The position numbers and the translations under genes are program-made. The notes under the pieces are model-generated. The model worked only from the letters and a program-made list of their open reading frames with translations. It was not told the origin of the DNA and did no database searches. From positions 4,053,501 through 4,117,500 of the forward strand of contig NZ_CP121017.1 in assembly GCF_041468085.1 (NCBI RefSeq): a stretch of 64,000 nucleotides of DNA, given 5' to 3'. The DNA comes from Tistrella mobilis. Lineage in GTDB: Bacteria; Pseudomonadota; Alphaproteobacteria; Tistrellales; Tistrellaceae. Positions 20,756-27,557 of the stretch are shown here, in pieces; the stretch's first letter is position 1; every line of letters begins with the position of its first letter.

Positions 20756-22192
20756 ATGGACAGGAAAATCTTCGCCGGCGCACGCATGCGCCATCTCCGC
20801 GAGAGCCGCGGCCTCACCCAGAGCGCCATGGCCCGCGATCTCGGCGTCTCGGCAAGCTATCTCAATCTCGTCGAGCACAATCAACGGCCGCTGACTGCAC
20901 AATTGCTGCTGAAGCTGGCGACGACCTATGCCATCGACCTGCGCGATCTCGGCGGCGAGAACGAAGCCAGGATGGCCTCGGAACTGGCGGAAGCACTGGC
21001 AGACCCGGTGGTCGCCGATCCGCGGGATCCGGCCGGCCGGCCGGGCCCCGCCGAAATCAACGACGCCGTCACCTCAAGCCCGCGCATCGCCCGCGCCCTC
21101 GTGACCCTCTACCGCGCCTGGCGGCGCAATGCCCGGCAGGCCGACGACCTCGCCTCGCTGGCGCTCGGCCGCGATCGCCGGCCGGTTGCCGATGACGACC
21201 GTTTTCCGATCGAAGAAGTGCGGGACTATTTTCACGCCCGCGGCAACCATGTCGCCGAACTGGATACCGCAGCCGAGGAACTGGCCGCCGCGCTGCCCGG
21301 TCCCGATCGTATGGCCGGACTGATCGAGCGCCTGCGCGAACGTCACGGGCTGGCGGTCACCATCCTGCCCGTGCATGTGATGCCGGACATGCAGCGGCGC
21401 CATGATCACCACACCCGCCGCCTGTTCCTTTCGGAACTGCTGCCGCGTCCCAGCCGCTGTTTCCAGGTGGCGGTGCAGATCGCACTCATGGAACATGGCG
21501 AACTGATGGACCAGCTGGTCGCCGGGGCCGGGTTTCGAACCGCGGAAGCACGCAGCCTCTGCCGGATCGGCCTCGCCAACTATTTCGCCGGGGCGGTGAT
21601 GATGCCATATGCCGGCTTCCTGGAAGCGGCCAGGCGCTGCCGTTATGACGTCACGGTGCTTGCCGCCCGCTTCGATGCCAGCATCGAACAGGTGGCCCAC
21701 CGCCTGACGACGCTCCAGCGGCCGGACGCCCGCGGGATTCCGTTCTTCCTGCTCCGCGTCGACAATGCCGGCAATGTGTCGAAGCGTTTTGCTGCCGGCG
21801 GCTTTCATTTCGCCCGCCATGGCGGCACCTGCCCGCGCTGGCGGGTCCACGATGCCTTCGCAACCCCGGGGCAGACCATCATCCAGCCGGTGGAGATGCC
21901 CGACGGCACGGTCTATCTCACCGTCTCGCGAACCGTCGATACCCTGCCGGTGCCGCATCCCGGCAGCCCGAGGCGGCTTGCGATCAGCCTCGGCTGCGAG
22001 ATCGGCCATGCCCCGAACGTGGCCTATGGCGACGGGCTCGACCTGTCGAGCCCTGCGGCGGTGACGCCGATCGGCGCCACCTGCCGGCTTTGCGAGCGCC
22101 CCAACTGCACCGCTCGCGCCTTCCCGCCGATGACCCGGCCGCTGGTCATCGACGGCAGCCGCAAGAACCTCTCGGCCTTCGAATTCGGCTGA
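20756..22192 (+). CDS. RamB/ScfR-like XRE-family regulator of acetate/fatty-acid metabolism
   Basis: A 478-residue regulator. Residues about 8-62 are an XRE helix-turn-helix (MRHLRESRGLTQSAMARDLG, then SASYLNLVEHNQRPL). A central ImmA/IrrE-like segment follows (about residues 250-310; SRCFQVAVQIALMEHGEL). The C-terminal domain has a cysteine-bearing motif (ATCRLCERPNCTARAFP) typical of short-chain acyl-CoA-responsive regulators such as RamB. It is divergent from aceBA with a shared 150-bp control region. I infer that it controls the glyoxylate genes; the ligand is unknown. Confidence 0.78.
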   Translation: MDRKIFAGARMRHLRESRGLTQSAMARDLGVSASYLNLVEHNQRPLTAQLLLKLATTYAIDLRDLGGENEARMASELAEALADPVVADPRDPAGRPGPAEINDAVTSSPRIARALVTLYRAWRRNARQADDLASLALGRDRRPVADDDRFPIEEVRDYFHARGNHVAELDTAAEELAAALPGPDRMAGLIERLRERHGLAVTILPVHVMPDMQRRHDHHTRRLFLSELLPRPSRCFQVAVQIALMEHGELMDQLVAGAGFRTAEARSLCRIGLANYFAGAVMMPYAGFLEAARRCRYDVTVLAARFDASIEQVAHRLTTLQRPDARGIPFFLLRVDNAGNVSKRFAAGGFHFARHGGTCPRWRVHDAFATPGQTIIQPVEMPDGTVYLTVSRTVDTLPVPHPGSPRRLAISLGCEIGHAPNVAYGDGLDLSSPAAVTPIGATCRLCERPNCTARAFPPMTRPLVIDGSRKNLSAFEFG

Positions 22193-22209
22193 CAGGTCCC
22201 CGGCCGCGG

Positions 22210-22566
22210 TCACCCGGCCTCGGGCCGGGTGAAGTGCTCCAGCCGCACCACCTGCACGTCCGAGATGAACATCACCCCCGACTGCTTGCGGAAGAGCGGC
22301 GCCAGGCCGGCGGCGATCCGGCGGATGGCGGTCTCGGGCGCAACGGCGAGCAGCATCACCAGGCTGGCCTGATCGTTGAACAGCAGCCGCCCCTCCTGGA
22401 AGCGGTGATGCCCCTTGCCGGCGACATCGCGGATGAGGGTGTAGCCCGAGACGCCCGAATCGTCGAGCAGGCGCCGGACGAAGGGTTCGGTCTCGCCGGT
22501 GACGATGATCTCGATCTTCTTGAGCGGGTGGAACAGGATCTGATCGGAAGCAGCTGCGTCGGTCAT
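22210..22566 (-). CDS. PII-like protein of the DAB bicarbonate operon
   Basis: A 118-residue protein with the PII-type ferredoxin fold pattern: strand LKKIEIIVTGE, helix EPFVRRLLDDSGVSG, strand YTLIRDV, then GKGHHRF where the T-loop would start, strand SLVMLLAV, helix, and FISDVQVVRL. The T-loop is very short and lacks the uridylylated tyrosine of GlnB/GlnK. PII-like proteins beside bicarbonate transport genes are known (CPII, SbtB), so it may sense bicarbonate or an adenylate and gate DabAB. It starts 36 bp after dabA, the last gene of the operon. A 9-bp hairpin (22211-22231) lies over its final codons. Confidence 0.75.
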   Translation of the reverse strand: MTDAAASDQILFHPLKKIEIIVTGETEPFVRRLLDDSGVSGYTLIRDVAGKGHHRFQEGRLLFNDQASLVMLLAVAPETAIRRIAAGLAPLFRKQSGVMFISDVQVVRLEHFTRPEAG

Positions 22567-22602
22567 GGAGTACGTCTCCTCGGGATCGGATCAGCAGTCG
22601 GT

Positions 22603-25080
22603 TCAGGCCGGAATCGGGGTCGCGGAGGCAAGGGCGCCGGTCTCGGACATCACGTCGGGCAGCCGTTCGGGCAGCGCCTGAAGCCAGGCGCCGCTACGGT
22701 CGCGCCGCCAGCTGCATCCGGTTTCGGGGTCGAGCACCGCCAGCGCGACCCAGCCGTTGTCGAACAGGGTGGAGAGCACGGCATGGCGTTCGATGGCCGC
22801 CTCCACCCGGGCGCGCGGCGCCTGAACCACGGCCATCAGCCGAAGCGGCTCGTGCCGGATCTGCCCGTCCGCCACCATCACCGACTGGAGCGGCAGACCG
22901 ACGGCGAGATCGGGGCCGTTGCCCTTCAGCACGCCCAGCCCCGCCACCGGATCGTGGATGGTCTTCGATCCCGCCCCCCAGATGTCGTTGTCGAGCGTCG
23001 AGAACAGATACTGGGTGTTGATCCACTCCGCGACCACCATCGGCGCGGTCAGGATCACCTCCAGAAGCCGGCCGTCGGCATCCGCCTGCCAGTCATAAGA
23101 ATGCAGGAAGGTCCGCCCGCCAAGGTCGAGATGACGGGTGAGCGCCCGATCGCCGACGATGAAGGCGGCATTGCCGGCCAGTGCCCATTCGGGTCGGACT
23201 TCGGACCAGTCGGCGGCCCGCTTTTCCACCGCCCGGACCGGATCGGCCGGATCGGCATCGGTCAGGTGCGACACCCGCTCGGCAGCCGCCGCCCGCCGCG
23301 CCCGGTCCAGATCGGCCTGAAGCCGCCGGAAGCTCTGCCGGGACGCCGCCACCGGATCCGGATCGAGGGAGACCCGATCGGTGGTGGTGTCATGCTCGGC
23401 CGACAGGAAGCGGGTGGTCTTGGGGATCAGAATGCCCCGCTCCGCCAGCGCCGCCCGCACCGCCGGCGCATTCAGCAGCGCCGCCAGGATCCGGGCGTTG
23501 GGTCCGCCCCGGTTGCCACCGCAGGCACCGCAATCCAGGCCCGAGGCGAAGACGTTGTTGACCGTATGGCCGCCATGGCCGCAGAAAACCACCAGCTCGG
23601 CGAAGCCCTTCGTCAGGCCCATCACCCGCAGCGCGCCCTCGGCGAAGAAGGCCTGCTCGGCAGGCGACAGCCCCAGGATCAGATCCTCCGCGTCGTCATG
23701 GTGGTGGTGGTGATGATCATGGCCGTGATCACGATCGTGATGCAGATCCAGGCCCGGCGCGACCGGCACCTTGGGCATGACGGCCCGGCCGAAACCGGTC
23801 GACAGCCGCTCCGCCAGCCGGGGGGTCAGCGTGCGCAGCATCATGGCCGCACCATGGGCAAGGCCCGTCGCCTCGATATAGCCGAAGCTGCCGGCAACGC
23901 CCGCCTTCAGCTCCTTGACCAGAGACTTCAGCCCGCCCAGCCGCCGCCGGCCGGCGAGGTGCCGCGCCGCCAGATCCGCCGCCTCGGGCAGCGGGTGTTC
24001 GTCGACCAGATGACGGGGCCGGAGCAGCACCGGGCAGGAGGCATGGGGGTCATCCTCGCCGAAGGGCCGCACCGCGACCGGCACGCCGAAGAAGCCGGCG
24101 AAGCCGAGCGTCTCCCAGGGGCCCGTCGCCTCCAGATGCCGCCGCAGCACTTCCGAGCGCACGTCGATGCACAGGACGATCTGGCCGAGGGGCCGGTCCG
24201 TCCCGGCAGCATCCGCCGCGGGCGGGGTGGCAGTCAGCATGGTCAGCAGCCGCTGGCGGTGGCTTTCCTCCCAGGCTTCCAGCGCCACCAGACCGGCCGG
24301 CGCGCGCAGCCGCTTATCCGTCGTCCCGGCCGGCGCTGCAACCGGCGGCAGGGTCACCCCCAGCAGATCCGCGAGCGCCAGCCGCACCGCCACATAGTCG
24401 AGCAGAGAGGCGGGGGCAACGGCATTCCAGGGATGATGCCCCCCTTCGGCCACCCGCCAGCGCAGATGCGCAACCCAACCCGGCAGGGCGACCAGATGGG
24501 CCCGGATGATCCCCTCCCGGGTGGCAACGTCCAGCCCGGCCAGACGCTGGTGGACCAGCACCGCCGGATCGTCCGGAAGCCCGTCGATCCGCCGCCGCTC
24601 GGGGATCGCCCGATCATGGCGTGCCAGCCGCCGCCAGGCCCGGTAGAAGCCCAGCTCCCGGTCCGGCATCGGCCAGCTCGCCTGCCCCTGGTCGAGGAAG
24701 GCCGCAAGCCAGAAGCCGGTCAGCCGGTCGAGTTCGGCGGCGGCGGCGGTGGCCGCCCGCCGGCCGGGCAGGACCTCGTGCCGCAGCGCCTTGATCAGGC
24801 GGTCGGGATCGGCCAGCTCCGGCCGACCATGGCGCAGCGCGGCAACCGTCAGCACCGGGGCAGAGATCCGGCCATCGGCCAGGGCCGGGGCCACCATCCC
24901 GGCATCGGGCCAGGGCCGACCGCCGAACAGCCGGGCCGCCTCGGCGGTCGCCGCCTCGAAGGGCAGATCCTCCAGCCCCTGAAGAGGGTTGATGGCGATC
25001 ATGGTGTGGAGGGGCCGCCAGGGAGCGATGCAGGCAGCAGCGGCTTCGATTTCGGCCAGGAGCCGTGCAGTCTCAGGCAT
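22603..25080 (-). CDS. dabA: DabA, carbonic-anhydrase-like subunit of the DAB inorganic-carbon pump (UPF0753/DUF2309)
   Basis: An 825-residue cytoplasmic/peripheral protein. Known DabA uses a beta-carbonic-anhydrase-like zinc site to hydrate CO2 vectorially, driven by DabB. The four ligand/catalytic residues are visible: C304 and D306 in LCIDVRSE, H502 in FCGHGGH, and C517 in GLDCGACGG. The H-to-C spacing of 15 equals that of the characterised Halothiobacillus protein. An insertion at residues 447-461 has ten histidines in fifteen positions (HHDRDHGHDHHHHHH), not part of the known site. The start MPETARLL at 25080 overlaps the dabB stop by 8 nt; the frame is open further upstream but that lies within dabB. 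Confidence 0.93.
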   Translation of the reverse strand: MPETARLLAEIEAAAACIAPWRPLHTMIAINPLQGLEDLPFEAATAEAARLFGGRPWPDAGMVAPALADGRISAPVLTVAALRHGRPELADPDRLIKALRHEVLPGRRAATAAAAELDRLTGFWLAAFLDQGQASWPMPDRELGFYRAWRRLARHDRAIPERRRIDGLPDDPAVLVHQRLAGLDVATREGIIRAHLVALPGWVAHLRWRVAEGGHHPWNAVAPASLLDYVAVRLALADLLGVTLPPVAAPAGTTDKRLRAPAGLVALEAWEESHRQRLLTMLTATPPAADAAGTDRPLGQIVLCIDVRSEVLRRHLEATGPWETLGFAGFFGVPVAVRPFGEDDPHASCPVLLRPRHLVDEHPLPEAADLAARHLAGRRRLGGLKSLVKELKAGVAGSFGYIEATGLAHGAAMMLRTLTPRLAERLSTGFGRAVMPKVPVAPGLDLHHDRDHGHDHHHHHHDDAEDLILGLSPAEQAFFAEGALRVMGLTKGFAELVVFCGHGGHTVNNVFASGLDCGACGGNRGGPNARILAALLNAPAVRAALAERGILIPKTTRFLSAEHDTTTDRVSLDPDPVAASRQSFRRLQADLDRARRAAAAERVSHLTDADPADPVRAVEKRAADWSEVRPEWALAGNAAFIVGDRALTRHLDLGGRTFLHSYDWQADADGRLLEVILTAPMVVAEWINTQYLFSTLDNDIWGAGSKTIHDPVAGLGVLKGNGPDLAVGLPLQSVMVADGQIRHEPLRLMAVVQAPRARVEAAIERHAVLSTLFDNGWVALAVLDPETGCSWRRDRSGAWLQALPERLPDVMSETGALASATPIPA

Positions 25081-26545
25081 GGGAAGCACCCTTCGTGACG
25101 GAGAACGTGGTGGCGGCGGGCCGTCCCGCCGTGGCAAAGAAGGTCCAGGCAGCGGCGGCCCGACGATCGAGGCCAAGGGCGGTTGCGCCCCAGCCCATGA
25201 GCAGGGCCACCGGCAGCAGAAGATGATGCAGAGCGAGCGGCTGCGGTGCCGCCCCGACACCCGTCAGGGCATCGACGATCAGGATGACGGCGCCGTAGAG
25301 ACCGCCGGCGATCAGGGCCGCCACCGGCAGCGCCAGCACCACCACCATGGTCCGGGCTCCGGTGCGCAGGACACCGGTTGCGAGCTGCAGCCCGGCCAGG
25401 CCCGCGATCGCCACCAGGATGGCGCCGGTGTCGGCCCGGCCCCCGAGCGTTGCGTCGAGCTTGCCGGTCACCAGGGCGAAGCCGGCGCCGGCGGCGATGG
25501 CCGCAGGCCAGGCGAGCATCAGGCGGGACGCCGTCGCCGGCACCGACGCCCGGGGTGCATGGGCACCGGCCAGCGCCGAGCCCGCCCCCAGGAAGAGGCT
25601 CGCCTTGTAGAGCCCGTGCAGCACCAGATGGGCAAGGGCGGCGCCGGGGAAGCCCAGAGCGGCCTGGACCGTCATATAGCCCATCTGCGCGCTGGTGGAG
25701 GCCGCCAGCCCCCGCTTCACGCCCGTCTGGGCCCGCGACGCGGCCGCCCCGATCAGCATCGCAAGGCTGCCCATGGCGAAGGCCGCAACGGTTGCCGCCG
25801 GCACCGCCTCGAAGACCGGCAGGGTCCGCAGCATCAGGATGCCGCCGGCATTGACCAGGCCTGCATGCATGAAGGCGGAGACGGGGGTGGGCGCGGTCAT
25901 CGAGGCCATCAGCCAGCCATGGGCGGGTGGCAGGGCACACTGCACCACCACCACGGCCACGAAGGCCAGCGCCGCCAGGGTGATCATCATGGGATCCGCA
26001 GCGGCCAGCCCGCCGGCCGCAAGCGCAGAGAACCGGTGCCCGCCCGTGGCAAGCCAGAGCAGCAGCAATCCGGCCGCCAGGAAGACGGTCCCGCCGATCA
26101 GGCTGCGCCGCGCCAGGGCGGCTGCGGCATCGGCCGCCCCCCAGCCCCGGGCGTGGCCGATCGCCCGCGGCAGCACCAGTGCCACCACCACCCAGGCGCC
26201 GAGGAAGGCCAGCATGTGGTCGGCGGCCGCCAGAACCAGGGCCGCGAGCGTCAGGATGCCGAGCCGGCGATCGAAACCGCTGCGGTCGCGGTCACCGTCC
26301 ATGTACCGCCAGGCGAAGCCCTGGACCAGGGCGGACAGGCCCAACACCGCCGTGGCCAGGAAGAGCGCCGCCCTGTCGATGGTGAGCGGGCCGAGGACGA
26401 TGCCATCCCCGACCGGCAGCGCCACAAGCGCAGCCGCGGCCGCCAGCGCGGCGGCGCCGGTCAGATGGCGAAGCCCCGGGCGGTGACGACCGGTGGCCTG
26501 CGGCAGAGGCTGAACGCTGCGCGTCGCTGTCTGAAAACCGGTCAT
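25073..26545 (-). CDS. dabB: DabB, NuoL-like ion-translocating subunit of the DAB pump
   Basis: A 490-residue polytopic membrane protein of the NADH-quinone oxidoreductase subunit 5/Mrp antiporter superfamily. About 13 hydrophobic helices are seen. The conserved channel segments include PPAHGWLMASMTAPTPVSA and FMHAGLVNAGGILML, with the functional lysine helix later (HGLYKASLFLGAGSAL). Adjacent to and overlapping dabA, it supplies cation-driven energy for bicarbonate accumulation. No other nuo or mrp gene is near, which excludes Complex I. A LysR gene precedes it by 92 bp. Confidence 0.92.
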   Translation of the reverse strand: MTGFQTATRSVQPLPQATGRHRPGLRHLTGAAALAAAAALVALPVGDGIVLGPLTIDRAALFLATAVLGLSALVQGFAWRYMDGDRDRSGFDRRLGILTLAALVLAAADHMLAFLGAWVVVALVLPRAIGHARGWGAADAAAALARRSLIGGTVFLAAGLLLLWLATGGHRFSALAAGGLAAADPMMITLAALAFVAVVVVQCALPPAHGWLMASMTAPTPVSAFMHAGLVNAGGILMLRTLPVFEAVPAATVAAFAMGSLAMLIGAAASRAQTGVKRGLAASTSAQMGYMTVQAALGFPGAALAHLVLHGLYKASLFLGAGSALAGAHAPRASVPATASRLMLAWPAAIAAGAGFALVTGKLDATLGGRADTGAILVAIAGLAGLQLATGVLRTGARTMVVVLALPVAALIAGGLYGAVILIVDALTGVGAAPQPLALHHLLLPVALLMGWGATALGLDRRAAAAWTFFATAGRPAATTFSVTKGASHA

Positions 26546-26618
26546 CTGCGGACACCTCCGTTGCGTGGGGACGTGACCGCTTTTCGCATACGCAGAAAAA
26601 TCCGTGAAACGGATTTAT

Positions 26619-26647
26619 TTAATCGATCTTATCAGTTTTATCGATAA
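26619..26647. promoter_or_regulatory. Candidate LysR operator/promoter region for dabBA
   Basis: An AT-rich patch in GC-rich surroundings, holding two ATCGAT palindromes (26622-26627 and 26640-26645). These lie in a larger inverted repeat TTTAATCGAT ... ATCGATAA. It covers the lysR stop codon (26638-26640) and sits 75-100 bp upstream of the dabB start, where a LysR regulator would bind. Inferred only from form and position. Confidence 0.45.
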
Positions 26648-27537
26648 GTCTGGACCCGGTCGCGGATGAAACCGGCCAGCGCCGCAGTCGCCGGATCCGG
26701 CCGCGGCACCGACAGAAGACAGATCTCCGCATCACTCAGCATGGGCCAGCCGCGACGGGAATCGAACCCGACCAGCCCCTCGGGCACCATGGTCCGGGGC
26801 AGTACGGTGAACCCCAGCCCGGCCTTCACCGCCGCCACGGCGCCGGCGAAACTCGGGCTGGAATAGGCCACCGTCCAGGGCAGGCCGATCTCCGCCAGCG
26901 CGCGGGTCGCACGCGCCCGATAGACGCAGGGCGGCGGCGACAGCACCAGCGGCAACGGGGCCGAGGCCGCGCCATCCGCCACCTCGGCAAAGGGCGTTTC
27001 CGGATCCAGATCCGGCCCGCCGACCCAGACCAGATGTTCCCGCCAGAGCCGGATGCTGTCGGCATGCAGGTCGTCGGGATCCTGCTTGATCACGATCAGG
27101 TCATAGCGCCCGGCCTTCAGACCGTCGATCAGATGCAGGGTCAGATCGCAGTTCACATCCAGCCGGATGCGGGGATGGGCGGCGGCGAAGGCCGCCAGGA
27201 TTTCGGGCAGATAGCGCGTGGCGAAGTCCTCGGGTGAGCCGAAGCGGACCTCGCCCGCGATCTCGGGCGTGCGGAACCGGTCGAGCATCGTATCCGACAG
27301 CCGGATCATCTGTCGGGCATAGCCCAGCAGCACCTCGCCCTCGCGGGTCAGGCGGACATTGCGCTTGTCCCGGTCGAACAGGGTACAACCGACCAGATCC
27401 TCCAGCTTGCGGATCTGGGTGCTGACCGCCGATTGCGACCGCCCGACCCGTTCGGCCGTGCGGGAGAAGCTGCGTGTTTCAGCCAAAGAGACGAAACTCC
27501 GCAGCAGCGCCGTATCGATATCATGCACCGCAGACAT
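26638..27537 (-). CDS. LysR-family regulator, probably of dabBA
   Basis: A 299-residue LysR protein: winged helix at residues about 9-68 (LRSFVSLAETRSFSRTAERVG, split around SQSAVSTQIRKLEDLVG), then a co-inducer domain (GEVRFGSPEDFATRYLPEIL). It lies on the same strand between ppc (20 bp upstream) and dabB (92 bp downstream). LysR genes often regulate DAB or carbon-fixation operons, such as CbbR relatives, but this one could also control ppc. Target and ligand are unproven. Confidence 0.82.
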   Translation of the reverse strand: MSAVHDIDTALLRSFVSLAETRSFSRTAERVGRSQSAVSTQIRKLEDLVGCTLFDRDKRNVRLTREGEVLLGYARQMIRLSDTMLDRFRTPEIAGEVRFGSPEDFATRYLPEILAAFAAAHPRIRLDVNCDLTLHLIDGLKAGRYDLIVIKQDPDDLHADSIRLWREHLVWVGGPDLDPETPFAEVADGAASAPLPLVLSPPPCVYRARATRALAEIGLPWTVAYSSPSFAGAVAAVKAGLGFTVLPRTMVPEGLVGFDSRRGWPMLSDAEICLLSVPRPDPATAALAGFIRDRVQTYR

Positions 27538-27557
27538 GCCTCCCCAGCTCTGCAGGC

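Noticed and set aside
22211..22231. Hairpin CACCCGGCC/GGCCGGGTG as terminator of the RamB-like gene
   Set aside because: No T-run on either strand and it is fully inside the coding end of the PII-like gene; mentioned there only.
23686..23742. GTG/GAT triplet run that looks like a microsatellite
   Set aside because: It is the complement of in-frame CAC/CAT codons for the DabA histidine-rich loop, with mixed His codons rather than a pure slippage repeat.
22090..25098. Plus-strand open frame of about 1000 codons opposite dabA, and similar long antisense frames at 11824-14970, 36127-37551 and 43777-46503
   Set aside because: They are frame shadows of GC-rich genes: arginine/glycine/proline/histidine-rich translations, no family motifs, while the opposite strand encodes clear proteins with catalytic residues.
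25073..26545. Complex I subunit NuoL or Mrp antiporter
   Set aside because: No other nuo or mrp genes are near and the overlapping downstream gene is a clear DabA, so DabB is the better call.
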